A DNA stretch of 28,462 bases, from contig JAXFOK010000017.1 in the NCBI GenBank assembly GCA_034180415.1, forward strand, positions 1 through 28,462. The letters are read 5' to 3'. The notes beneath the pieces are model-generated. The model was not told the origin of the DNA. It did no database searches and worked only from the letters and a program-made list of their open reading frames with translations. The translations under genes were made by a program, and so were the position numbers. Shown here one piece after another: positions 16,993-24,758 of the stretch (positions are counted from its first letter, which is position 1; the number at the start of each line of letters is the position of its first letter). The DNA comes from CAKMMH01 sp927798255 (lineage in GTDB: Bacteria > Bdellovibrionota_C > UBA2361 > CAKMMH01).

Positions 16993-17138
16993 ACTGGGGA
17001 AGTTATAGGGGGGGTTACCTATGACACTTTTGGTCGTTTATATCACGACCATAGTCAAACAGAGAGAGAATTTTACGAAAGAAATTGCTTTTAACGTGTT
17101 TACGCATTAAGAAAAACAATCTTTTTGTGGAAAAAGAA

Positions 17139-17219
17139 ATGGGTAGGTTGTTGTTAGCGTTTTTAGCGTTATTGGCATTCTACTCATTTTCTTTTATCTG
17201 TACAATTCTAAATAGATGA
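17139..17219 (+). CDS. Possible 26-residue hydrophobic peptide
   Basis: A short frame reads MGRLLLAFLALLAFYSF... and ends in CTILNR, a typical single membrane helix with a basic N-terminus. A GTG four codons upstream (17127) would add MEKE. The GGAAAAAGAA before the ATG is only a weak ribosome-binding signal. Its last 12 bases overlap the end of the DUF6178-like gene on the other strand. It could be a small membrane protein, a leftover signal peptide from the foreign segment, or chance. Confidence 0.25.
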   Translation: MGRLLLAFLALLAFYSFSFICTILNR

Positions 17220-18503
17220 TATTTTTTTTAATAACTTATTTGCAGTTTCTATATCATTATAATTTCTAAGCGCGCGTTTTCCTCTAATTAATTTATTTTC
17301 ACTATCACTTATAAAATTTTCACTATCTTTCACAAATAAAGGAAGATATGGAATTTTTCCTGAAAGTGAAGTTAGAATTTCAAGATTTACAGAATCATGT
17401 GGATCTTTACTAGGATTTTCTTTAGTATTTAAAATTTTTATAGCTTTATTTCTTACATCGTTTATAAAACTTAAACCATACCTATAAATATCTTGAAGAT
17501 TGATAATAGGATAAGAGTCTTTTAATTTATCATTTAATTCTGTTTCTGTAAGAAGTCTTTCTAATCCAATATTTAAAATGCCTTTTATTTGCTCACTTAG
17601 AATATACATATTTTCTAAGTTGTCAAAAGATTGCTCATAAAAAACAATTCCCGCATTTAAGATGCGACTTAATTCTGAAAGAGCTGTATGAATATCTTTT
17701 ATATTAGCAATAAATGATTTTAAAGGTTCATCTATATCATCATTAATTGAAAGAGGTGTTATGTTATCAAGAGGTGCTTTTGGAAGTTTTTTGATAGTTT
17801 TTAATTTTTCTATAATTTTTGCTTTTGTTATAGGTCTATTAATTTCAAGTGATTCTTCAAATGTAGGGATTCCCTCACTAGCTAGTCTATCGTTTTTTTC
17901 TCTTAGTGCTTCTTCCTCAAGTTCTGCACTTGTACTTACAGTTTGCACAGAGATTATTTGGTAAAAAAGCTCAATGCTTGTTTCAAAAATTAAAGCAAGG
18001 AGTCTTTTTAATAAAAAATCATAATCGTTATTATTTGTATCTACTTTTATCCAAGTGTAACCTTTATCAGGCGTATAAAAGTCTCCATCTGGTGGCATAT
18101 CTGTAGGTTCTGTTTGGTAATGTACGGTTACATATTTTCCAATTAAGAATGCAACTAATTTTAAATCAGATGATGCAAAGATTTTTTTTAGTAAATCTAA
18201 AGAATTATTTTCATCTGTTAAACTTAGCCAATTAAAAAATCTTGCTTCGTTAAATTCATCTTTTTCCCAGCAATCTAAGTCTAAAATAACCCTTCTTTGA
18301 TGCGTAGTCATAATGTCAATTAAATCTGTAGAAGATATAAGACTATTATTTTGAATTGCCATATATAAATTTAATGGTGGAATTTCTCTTACGACTTGTT
18401 CTGGAAGCTCTGCTTCAAAAATTGCTTTTGTTAGATGCTTAGGGTCGACAAGTAAATACTGATTAACTAAGCTTGCTTCATTATTTAAAACATCTTTTTT
18501 CAT
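17208..18503 (-). CDS. Uncharacterised protein resembling the DUF6178 family
   Basis: A 431-residue, largely helical, acidic cytoplasmic protein without signal peptide or membrane segments. The N-terminal half has LNLYMAIQNNSLISSTDLIDIMTTHQR followed by LDLDCWEKDEFNEARFFNWL, then KLVAFLIGKYVTVHY and an EEEALREKNDRLASEGIPTFEES segment. From memory this matches the layout of DUF6178 proteins ('lymAiq..gl..al.ll..at.eQ...lLDLD.W..d') known mainly from deltaproteobacterial-type genomes; function unknown. The C-terminal half is helical with no motif I recognise. It starts 38 bases after infC with no Shine-Dalgarno sequence, so it is probably cotranscribed with infC, in the place where rpmI-rplT usually stand. 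Confidence 0.7.
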   Translation of the reverse strand: MKKDVLNNEASLVNQYLLVDPKHLTKAIFEAELPEQVVREIPPLNLYMAIQNNSLISSTDLIDIMTTHQRRVILDLDCWEKDEFNEARFFNWLSLTDENNSLDLLKKIFASSDLKLVAFLIGKYVTVHYQTEPTDMPPDGDFYTPDKGYTWIKVDTNNNDYDFLLKRLLALIFETSIELFYQIISVQTVSTSAELEEEALREKNDRLASEGIPTFEESLEINRPITKAKIIEKLKTIKKLPKAPLDNITPLSINDDIDEPLKSFIANIKDIHTALSELSRILNAGIVFYEQSFDNLENMYILSEQIKGILNIGLERLLTETELNDKLKDSYPIINLQDIYRYGLSFINDVRNKAIKILNTKENPSKDPHDSVNLEILTSLSGKIPYLPLFVKDSENFISDSENKLIRGKRALRNYNDIETANKLLKKISSI

Positions 18504-18541
18504 ATTATTATTTTCTTATTGTTAGAAGTATTTAAAAATTT

Positions 18542-19243
18542 TTATTCAGCAACTACAGAATTTGGCGTATTACTAATAGTTTCTTCTTTTACCATTTCTT
18601 TTTTATCGGTTTCTTGATTTTTTTGTTTTACCTCAACTTTATCTTTATTTGTAGCAATTTTTTTACTTTTATCTGGAGCGTAAACTACATAAATATTGTT
18701 TCCTTGAGGCTTGGATTGTTCATCAATTATAGCAATATCAGAAAGCGCTTCTGTGATTTCATTTAATTTTTGAACACCAACATTTATATACATCGCCTCT
18801 CTTCCTTTAAAGCGCATGCTAAATTTTACTTTATCACCATTTTCAATAAAGCTACGAGCTTGTTTTAGCTTTGTTTGTAAATCTCCTTTATCTGTCCTAT
18901 AACGAATTCTAAGTTCTTTTGTTTCAGTTTCTGTACGTTTCTTTTTAGCAGCCATTTCTTTTTTCTGTTCACGGTATTTAAATTTTCCATAATCCATGAT
19001 TTTGCAAACAGGAGGTTTTGCGTTAGGGGCTACTTCTACTAAATCAAGTCCTTTATCTTCTGCGATTTTTCTTGCATCGTTTGTTGGCATAATTCCTAAT
19101 TGCTCGCCATCATCTCCGATAAGGCGAACTTCTGGGCATCTTATTTTGAAATTGATTCTGTGATCTTCAGCCTGTTGATTTTGATTGTTAAAATTCTTAA
19201 AACTACGATTCGGATTATTATTGTTGTTGTTTGGATATGCCAA
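18542..19243 (-). CDS. infC: Translation initiation factor IF-3, extended at both ends, TTG start
   Basis: A 233-residue protein against about 180 for typical IF-3. The core starts near residue 28 with INFKIRCPEVRLIGDDGEQLGI, then DLVEVAPNAKPPVCKIMDYGKFKYREQKKE, the C-domain ELRIRYRTDKGDLQTKLKQARSFIENGDKVKFSMRFKGREA, and ends near SDIAIIDEQSKPQGNNIYVVYAPD. IF-3 binds the 30S subunit and proofreads start-codon pairing. The N-terminus is an Asn/Gln-rich tail and the last ~45 residues are Lys/Glu-rich. The start is TTG with AAAGGAG ten bases upstream; non-AUG starts in infC are known to allow self-repression by IF-3. The usual rpmI-rplT partners are absent. Confidence 0.95.
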   Translation of the reverse strand: MAYPNNNNNNPNRSFKNFNNQNQQAEDHRINFKIRCPEVRLIGDDGEQLGIMPTNDARKIAEDKGLDLVEVAPNAKPPVCKIMDYGKFKYREQKKEMAAKKKRTETETKELRIRYRTDKGDLQTKLKQARSFIENGDKVKFSMRFKGREAMYINVGVQKLNEITEALSDIAIIDEQSKPQGNNIYVVYAPDKSKKIATNKDKVEVKQKNQETDKKEMVKEETISNTPNSVVAE

Positions 19244-19432
19244 ATTAAAAAATCTCCTTTATAAAAAATATAAAAATATAAATTTCAAAAAAACTCTAAT
19301 ATTATTAGATGTTGTAGCTAAATAAAAAGTTCTTTTTAAATTTAAAATTTTAATAAAAAACCATTTTATTATACCAAGAAAATGTTCAAAAATATAGCAA
19401 AATTAAGTAGATTTTTAAGTTATAGGTACTTA

Positions 19433-20515
19433 TTATATATCGTTTATTTCTAATTTTTCATCAAAAATAGCGATTTTTACTTTATTATTAAATTTTGCAA
19501 CTGCAGCATCTAATATTTGTCCGAATTCTCCTTGTTTCTCTTTTATTCTTGTTTTTTTCCAATTATTTTGAGGTTCAAAAAGGTCTATAAATTTTTCACC
19601 AACGGTTAAAATATAATTTTTATTATTTTTAGAAAATGGAATAATTTTTTCAAATGAAGGCTGTCCTTTTTGATTTGCTATTAGTTTTAAATCATATTTT
19701 TTAGTTTTTTCGTTAAATGAAATAATGCTAAGACGGTTTTCTGCCAATTTTCCGTAGTCTTGATGCCAGCCATCTGCAATTAAAATTTCTTGCTTTTTGT
19801 CGTTATTAATATCAAAGAATGCGACACTTCTTACCCCTCTAAAAGATGGAAGTTCTATAGGTTTTTTATCTTTATTTAATAAAATAACTTCACTTAAATT
19901 ATTTTCTTCATCTTTATAAGGTCTGGCAAATACAACATTATTGTTATCACTATCCATATCAACATTCATTCCAAGACGCACTTTTTGAATTTCAAAAAAA
20001 TCCCACTTATCATCTGTTACTTTTGAAAGTTTTCCAAATACAGAATAAAATCTTGAATAAAAATAATTAACATAAATATCACTATCTACTTGCCTTAAAA
20101 ATGAAATATCATTTCTTTCACTTTTTGTTTCATAAATTAATTTTGAAGTACTTAAATTTTTATCAGTTAAAAATATTTTTATTGGTGCATCTAGTTTTCC
20201 TCGTTCAAGACCAAGAGCTAAGATAAGTTTCTTTTCATTATTTTCATTATATACGCAAAGATTACTTAAAGCTTGAGGAAGAGTGCTTGTAGCTTTAATT
20301 TCAAGGTTATTATTTTTTCCTTCTTTATAGAGAGTTAGCTTATTATTTACGCTATTAAATGATGCCAAACCATCATTATTTTCACCGTAAAAATTTTTAA
20401 GAGTGTATAAACTTAAATTTTCTAGTTCATTTGCACTAAGATTTGAAATGTTAAATATAAAAAGAATTGCTAGTGGATAAATTAGATAATAAAAATAATG
20501 CTTTTTGTTTTTCAT
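19433..20515 (-). CDS. Exported FG-GAP/VCBS-like repeat protein
   Basis: A 360-residue protein with an N-terminal signal peptide (basic start, hydrophobic stretch about 8-24, cleavage near LSA at 26-28). The mature part is beta-rich. DMDSDNNNVVFA and VAFFDINNDKKQEILIADGW have the D.D.D...(D/E)I calcium-loop pattern of FG-GAP/VCBS repeats, which form beta-propellers in secreted and surface proteins. Other blades are only weakly visible. AGGA precedes the ATG at 6-base spacing. It diverges from the NUDIX gene with only 48 bases between the starts, so the promoters must overlap. Binding partner unknown. Confidence 0.7.
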   Translation of the reverse strand: MKNKKHYFYYLIYPLAILFIFNISNLSANELENLSLYTLKNFYGENNDGLASFNSVNNKLTLYKEGKNNNLEIKATSTLPQALSNLCVYNENNEKKLILALGLERGKLDAPIKIFLTDKNLSTSKLIYETKSERNDISFLRQVDSDIYVNYFYSRFYSVFGKLSKVTDDKWDFFEIQKVRLGMNVDMDSDNNNVVFARPYKDEENNLSEVILLNKDKKPIELPSFRGVRSVAFFDINNDKKQEILIADGWHQDYGKLAENRLSIISFNEKTKKYDLKLIANQKGQPSFEKIIPFSKNNKNYILTVGEKFIDLFEPQNNWKKTRIKEKQGEFGQILDAAVAKFNNKVKIAIFDEKLEINDI

Positions 20516-20563
20516 TTTATTTCCTATAATTTAAAAAGATATAATTTTTATAAGGTATTTTAT

Positions 20564-21130
20564 ATGAATCTTAATAATGATGTCGATACGAAAAATCCAT
20601 GGGTAACTTTAAGTAGTAATATTCTTTATGAAAATCAGTGGATAAAACTTAGGAAAAATGATGTTATAACTCCAAGGGGAGATAATGGAGAATATACTTA
20701 TATAGACAAAAAAGGAGCTGTCGGAGCAGTCGTTCTTAATTCAAAAAACGAAATATATCTAGTTGGTCAATATAGATATACTATGAATGAATATACTTGG
20801 GAAATTATTGAAGGTGGTATAGAAGAGGGGGAAAGTTATTTAAATGCCATAAAGAGAGAAATAAAAGAAGAGGCAGGAATTACTGCTAGTAATTATCAAG
20901 TGTTAATGGAAAATGTGCATATTAGTAATAGTGTAACAAATGAAAGAGGTGTCCTTTATTTAGTAAGAGATGTACTAGAAGAGGGAAATAAAGTTCCTGA
21001 TCCAACTGAAAAGATTATAGTAAAAAAGGTTCAGTTTAATGAAGCGGTAAACTTAGTATATCAGGGAAAAATAGTAGATCTTTTTTCGATAGCTGGAATT
21101 TTGCTTGCAGCTAAAGAATTAAATATTTAA
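20564..21130 (+). CDS. NUDIX hydrolase, ADP-ribose pyrophosphatase-like
   Basis: A 188-residue cytoplasmic hydrolase with a complete NUDIX box (about 84-106): GGIEEGE followed by seven residues, then REIKEEAGI. The preceding VGQYRYTMNEYTWEIIEGG is typical of ADP-ribose and nucleotide-sugar pyrophosphatases, which cleave the diphosphate bond using Mg2+ held by the box glutamates. I chose ATG 20564 rather than the upstream 20498, because the latter would overlap the divergent gene's start and adds a hydrophobic stretch alien to the family. AAGG lies about 8 bases before this ATG. TATAAT boxes at 20525 and 20540 are likely promoters. Two decayed copies follow immediately. Confidence 0.88.
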   Translation: MNLNNDVDTKNPWVTLSSNILYENQWIKLRKNDVITPRGDNGEYTYIDKKGAVGAVVLNSKNEIYLVGQYRYTMNEYTWEIIEGGIEEGESYLNAIKREIKEEAGITASNYQVLMENVHISNSVTNERGVLYLVRDVLEEGNKVPDPTEKIIVKKVQFNEAVNLVYQGKIVDLFSIAGILLAAKELNI

Positions 21131-21156
21131 TATATAAATTTTGATGGGATAATTAT

Positions 21157-21420
21157 ATGAGTCTAAAGGATGATATTGATAAAAGTAGTTTTTGGAAAAC
21201 TATAAATTCTAAAGTTGTCTATGAAACATCTTGGGTAAGAGAGTTAAAGAAGATAATGTAAAAGCCCCTTATGGGAATGATACTATATATTCTTATATTG
21301 AAAGACAAGATTTCGTGTCAGCTGTAGTTTTAGATGAAAATGATAATTTATATCTTGTAGGGCAATATAGGTATCCTATAAAAGATTATACATGTGTTGG
21401 GTAATTAAAGTTATGTACTA
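21157..21420 (+). pseudogene. Decayed NUDIX copy 2
   Basis: ATG 21157 begins MSLKDDIDKSSFWKTINSKVVYETSWVRE, which parallels the intact copy's NPWVTLSSNILYENQWIKL, then frameshifts. One frame over, it continues with DNVKAPYGNDTIYSYIERQDFVSAVVLD and NLYLVGQYRYPIKDYTC, again matching the intact gene (EIYLVGQYRYTMNEYTW). A stop follows where the WEIIEGG before the NUDIX box should be, and the catalytic box is missing. It begins 26 bases after the intact gene, so it is a tandem duplicate. Confidence 0.85.
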
Positions 21421-21529
21421 CAATTACAAAACACCGTTTAAGTTTTATAAAATTCTAATTATCAGAAATGCAGAAATGAAAGGATAAAATAATGGAATTT
21501 CAAGGAATTAGAGGATTTTTGAAGGCGGG

Positions 21530-21746
21530 AGAAGATCATAAGAAGCATTAGGAAGCTGTCTCTACGAGAATTGCTTATGATAACTCTCCTTTCTTTAGAA
21601 TTCATGAATCCAAAGTAGTAACTCCTAATGGGGGGAGGGAAAGTACGGCTACTTGAAAAGTAACAGGGGCGTGACCGCTGTTATTCTTAGTTGATTTCGC
21701 TACTAGTTTGGCGATTCTACTAGTTGCTAATAAATTAGGTTTTTAG
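21530..21746 (+). pseudogene. Decayed, internally deleted NUDIX copy 3
   Basis: Readable fragments are IAYDNSPFFRIHESKVVTPNGG, then one frame over GEGKYGYLKSNRGVTAVILS and a stop. After a large internal deletion comes DFATSLAILLVANKLGF with a stop at 21744-21746. The last piece matches the C-terminal VDLFSIAGILLAAKELNI of the intact gene and the first two match its N-terminal third, so the NUDIX box has been deleted. A terminator hairpin follows at 21780. Confidence 0.75.
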
Positions 21747-21779
21747 TGAGGCCTAATTAGAAATATTGGAACATTTGAT

Positions 21780-21819
21780 GGGTTAGAAATCCTTAAAAGG
21801 AGCTAGCCCCTCGTTTTTT
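21780..21819 (+). terminator. Rho-independent terminator after the NUDIX array
   Basis: GGGTTAG (21780-21786) pairs with CTAGCCC (21803-21809), allowing one G-U pair. An inner TCCTT/AAGGA stem extends it, and TTTTTT follows at 21814-21819. It ends + strand transcripts from the NUDIX gene and its decayed copies before they meet the convergent fliD gene. Confidence 0.8.
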
Positions 21820-21841
21820 CTTATCACCAAAAATTTTAATA

Positions 21842-23230
21842 TTAGATACTAGCAATTATTGAAGATAAAGAGTTTTGTTGGGAATTTAATTTTCCCATTA
21901 AAGCTTCTAAGTTAGCATATTTAATAGTAAGACTTTGTTCATATCTAGAAAGATAACTTTCAAGATTTCCAATCTTATTATTTGTATCGTTAATTTGAGT
22001 TGTTAAATTATTAATGCCTTGGTCAATAAGTGCATTAAACCCTGTAAATTGATAAATCTTTCCAGTAACTCCACCTAGTTCTTCGCCTAAGTTTGTAAAT
22101 ATTTTATTTACAGAATTGCTGTCCTTTGATAGCGCTTCTTCAAACTTATCTGCATCAAAAGAAATCGTACCATCTCTATTTGTTGTAATTCCAACTTCAG
22201 AAAGAATGTTTACGCTTCCTCCAGATGTTCTTGAATTTGTAAGAGCATTTTTTATAGTTGATAAGATATTTTCATCAAGAGAAGTAGAAGATAATGAACC
22301 ATAAATAATTTTTGTATCTTCTCCTTCTTTTTCTGATGACACTAAATCGTTTTCTTTAATGTAAGAAACTACATTGTTAAATGCATCTACAAAATCTTTT
22401 ACAGCAGATGAAGTGTTATCACTATCAACTGTTGTCGCGATATTAACAGTTCCTATACCATTTAATTTAAAACTTACTCCTGGGATTAAATCTGAAATCG
22501 TATTAGAGTTTCTTTCAATATTATCAGCAAGACCAGCGATACTTAGCTTTGCATTTTTAGCTTGAGATAAATTTCCTAGAGATGGGTCTAATGTTGAATC
22601 TGCAGCTAAAATTTCTTCTCCTACTGAGATTTCAATTTTTCCTTCTGATAAACCAGATTCTTTACTTGTAATCATAAAAGCATAGCTAGGCTCACTTGCA
22701 GTACCAACATTTATTAATGAAGCTTGTCCTTTAGTGCTTTGAGCATTAAATGAATTTACTAGATCTTCAACAGTTGTTGTGTTTCCAACAAGAAGCTGAG
22801 TAGTTTCTCCTCCAACTGTAATATTCATTACATCACCACTAGCGGATACGCCATTTGCAAATAAATCTGTTGCAGAAGAAAATTTTTTTGAAAATGAAAA
22901 ACTTCCAGATTTTGCAAGTTCTTTTACAGTAACATCATAATTTCCAAGAGCTGCTAAATTTGAAGTTGAAGTAGATAACACAGATTCATCTGTTGATGAA
23001 GTAGTTTTTGAAAGAACACCACCTTCTAAAGTTTTAAATTTGTCAGCTGCATCTTTTAAATTATTTAGTAAAGATTTTAGTTCTGTTAGACTATCTTTAG
23101 TGTCTTGGTATTTTGAAATCTTATTTTCAAGAGGTGTTACTCTTGCTTTTCTTTGCTGTGCAATTAAAGATTCAATTAATGCTGATGAGTCAATACCAGA
23201 TGCTAATCCCGAAAAAGTTACACTTGACAT
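21842..23230 (-). CDS. fliD: Flagellar hook-associated protein 2 (filament cap)
   Basis: A 462-residue cap protein that sits at the filament tip and helps exported flagellin fold. The N-terminus MSSVTFSGLASGIDSSALIESLIAQQ is the classic FliD start. FliD_N spans about 10-105. The middle region is variable. FliD_C starts near 225 (IPGVSFKLNGIGTVNI) and includes VNILSEVGITTNRDGTISFDADKFEEAL. A C-terminal coiled coil (about 400-462) with LSRYEQSLTIKYANLEALMGKLNSQQ completes the family pattern. There are no cysteines, as expected for a type III-exported protein. GGAG lies 10 bases before the ATG. A near-perfect sigma-28 promoter lies upstream. No flagellin, fliS or fliT gene is in the window. Confidence 0.97.
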   Translation of the reverse strand: MSSVTFSGLASGIDSSALIESLIAQQRKARVTPLENKISKYQDTKDSLTELKSLLNNLKDAADKFKTLEGGVLSKTTSSTDESVLSTSTSNLAALGNYDVTVKELAKSGSFSFSKKFSSATDLFANGVSASGDVMNITVGGETTQLLVGNTTTVEDLVNSFNAQSTKGQASLINVGTASEPSYAFMITSKESGLSEGKIEISVGEEILAADSTLDPSLGNLSQAKNAKLSIAGLADNIERNSNTISDLIPGVSFKLNGIGTVNIATTVDSDNTSSAVKDFVDAFNNVVSYIKENDLVSSEKEGEDTKIIYGSLSSTSLDENILSTIKNALTNSRTSGGSVNILSEVGITTNRDGTISFDADKFEEALSKDSNSVNKIFTNLGEELGGVTGKIYQFTGFNALIDQGINNLTTQINDTNNKIGNLESYLSRYEQSLTIKYANLEALMGKLNSQQNSLSSIIASI

Positions 23231-23278
23231 TTTATGTAAACTCCATTTTTAAATTAAAATCCTTACCAGTATGTATAG

Positions 23279-23305
23279 CTATCGGCAAAATTCTTAAAAA
23301 CTTTA
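23279..23305 (-). promoter_or_regulatory. Sigma-28 (FliA) promoter of fliD
   Basis: On the minus strand, TAAAGTTT (23298-23305), an 11-base spacer, then GCCGATAG (23279-23286). The enterobacterial sigma-28 consensus is TAAAGTTT-N11-GCCGATAA, so 15 of 16 positions match with exact spacing. The transcript would start near 23272, about 40 bases before the fliD ATG. Confidence 0.88.
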
Positions 23306-23355
23306 ATTAAAACTTTAGTTTATATTTAAGTGTAACTTATCGATATTATTATATT

Positions 23356-23538
23356 TTAGTGCTGACCTTGTATTATTACATCAAGCGTTTCAAAAAGCTT
23401 ATCGTAAATAGAATCTTCTTCTTTGGGCTTGTTAGAAAAGAACTTTAAGATTAAAGTTTCGTTTTTTAAAAGATCTAGTGTTTGTGCTTCTTTATTCATA
23501 AATTCATCATTGGATTTTTTAATTGTAATGTTTAACAT
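23356..23538 (-). CDS. Small conserved-looking protein upstream of fliD (60 aa)
   Basis: A 60-residue soluble, charged protein (MLNITIKKSNDEFMNKEAQTL...), mostly helical in the middle, without cysteines, signal peptide or membrane segment. I do not recognise the family. It lies 125 bases upstream of fliD on the same strand, and a sigma-28-like element ends ten bases before its ATG. This suggests a late flagellar gene, perhaps a small chaperone or filament-related factor; that function is inference from position only. No Shine-Dalgarno sequence is present, and its transcript would be nearly leaderless. Confidence 0.55.
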   Translation of the reverse strand: MLNITIKKSNDEFMNKEAQTLDLLKNETLILKFFSNKPKEEDSIYDKLFETLDVIIQGQH

Positions 23539-23548
23539 GTAGGTAGAG

Positions 23549-23575
23549 GTATCGGTTGAGTTTTTAATATCTTTC
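23549..23575 (-). promoter_or_regulatory. Weaker sigma-28-like promoter before the 60-aa gene
   Basis: On the minus strand, GAAAGATA (23568-23575), 11-base spacer, ACCGATAC (23549-23556). This matches the sigma-28 consensus at 5 of 8 positions in the -35 and 6 of 8 in the -10, with the exact 11-base spacing. It points at a gene directly upstream of fliD. The predicted start lies only a few bases before the ATG at 23538. Confidence 0.5.
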
Positions 23576-23594
23576 TATTTTGAATCTTTTTTCC

Positions 23595-23600
23595 TATAAT
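23595..23600 (+). promoter_or_regulatory. -10 box of the NlpC/P60 gene; likely leaderless mRNA
   Basis: TATAAT ends nine bases before ATG 23610, and the interval is nearly all T and A with no Shine-Dalgarno sequence. The spacing is identical to that at 10660. TTTCCTATAATTT also occurs in the NUDIX promoter region (20519-20531). Confidence 0.5.
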
Positions 23601-23609
23601 TTTTTTATT

Positions 23610-24743
23610 ATGAGAGTTATCTTAGGAAAATTAGTAACATTTTTTTTGATTTTTTTCTTAAATGCATGTACAGGTACATACAAACTAAATGATCAATCAT
23701 TAGAAAAAGAATATTTTGAAACATTTTATAACAATAACAACAAAGTTATTTTGCTAAGTAATGATATTAAAGAATTTAATAAAAATGTTTATGAAAATAA
23801 TAAAGGAGTAATAAATTTTAATAATTTACCAAAGTATTTTAAAAATAAAAAAAATTTAAAGTATGGCTTAGTAGTTAAAAAAAGTAATTTAAGAGCAAGA
23901 CCTACAAATAGACCTAAATTTGAAAGCAAAGATGATACGCATTTTGATGAAAGACAGTATAAAGAATTAAAAGTTGGGGAATGGGTAATTTTACATAGAA
24001 CCGTAAATTCTTGGGCATTTGTATCAACGTATAATGTGCAAGGGTGGGTAGAAACCAAAAATCTTGCATTTTTTAATGATTATAAAAGTTTAAAAAAATA
24101 TTTAAATGAAAAAAATTTTGTAGTGGTAACTGATAAACAAATTAAGCTTAAAGATAATTATTTAGATATGGGAGTAAAGCTTCCTTTAATTAAAGAAAAC
24201 AAAAAAGATGTAATTGTAAAGTTACCAAAAAGAAATAAAGAAGGAAAAGTTTATTTTAGAAATTTAAAACTTAAAAAAGAAAAGATTCATATCGGATATT
24301 TAGCATATACAAAAAGAAATTTAATAAGACAAGCGCTAAAATATTTAGGCACTTCTTATGGTTGGGGAGGACTTTATAATGGCGTAGATTGTAGTGGCTT
24401 CATATTAAATGTTTATAGCGTGTTTGGTTTTGAGTTTCCAAGAAATTCATCTTTCCAGCAAAATGTTAATAGTAACGCAAAGCAAATTAAAAATAGTAAA
24501 ATTCTTTCAAAATACTTAAACAATAAACTTTCAGGAAGTCTAGTTTATTTTCCTGGGCATATAATGATTTATTTAGGAAAGAGAGATAATAAAGATTATA
24601 TTATTCATGCTATCGCTTATATCTTTGATAATAAAATGAAAAAGTATGAAATATTTAAAGTCGTTATTACAGATACTGATATTATTAGGAAGACAGGAAA
24701 ATCATTTAAAGAAGAGATTACTAGCGTTACTACGATTAAATGA
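23610..24743 (+). CDS. NlpC/P60 lipoprotein with SH3-like domain
   Basis: A 377-residue putative peptidoglycan endopeptidase. ATG 23610 gives a lipoprotein signal ending in LNAC with lipidated Cys20; the upstream in-frame codon at 23580 would spoil it. A variable region is followed by a bacterial SH3-type domain (about 75-145: NLRARPTNRPKF...WVILHRTVNSWAFVSTYNVQGWVETKNLA). The catalytic NlpC/P60 domain occupies about 230-350, with YGWGGLYNGVDCSGFI (nucleophile Cys261), GHIMIYLG (His317) and HAIA (His333) supplying the Cys-His-His triad. SH3 plus NlpC/P60 enzymes typically cleave stem-peptide bonds next to D-Glu. It would act at the outer or inner membrane face of the periplasm. Confidence 0.9.
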   Translation: MRVILGKLVTFFLIFFLNACTGTYKLNDQSLEKEYFETFYNNNNKVILLSNDIKEFNKNVYENNKGVINFNNLPKYFKNKKNLKYGLVVKKSNLRARPTNRPKFESKDDTHFDERQYKELKVGEWVILHRTVNSWAFVSTYNVQGWVETKNLAFFNDYKSLKKYLNEKNFVVVTDKQIKLKDNYLDMGVKLPLIKENKKDVIVKLPKRNKEGKVYFRNLKLKKEKIHIGYLAYTKRNLIRQALKYLGTSYGWGGLYNGVDCSGFILNVYSVFGFEFPRNSSFQQNVNSNAKQIKNSKILSKYLNNKLSGSLVYFPGHIMIYLGKRDNKDYIIHAIAYIFDNKMKKYEIFKVVITDTDIIRKTGKSFKEEITSVTTIK

Positions 24744-24758
24744 TTTTAAATTAAAATT

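Noticed and set aside
16933..17094. Start-less frame ending GGVTYDTFGRLYHDHSQ..., with a YD..GRL match to RHS/YD repeats
   Set aside because: There is only one motif, no start codon, and it overlaps the terminator of the preceding frame. One short match cannot support an RHS remnant.
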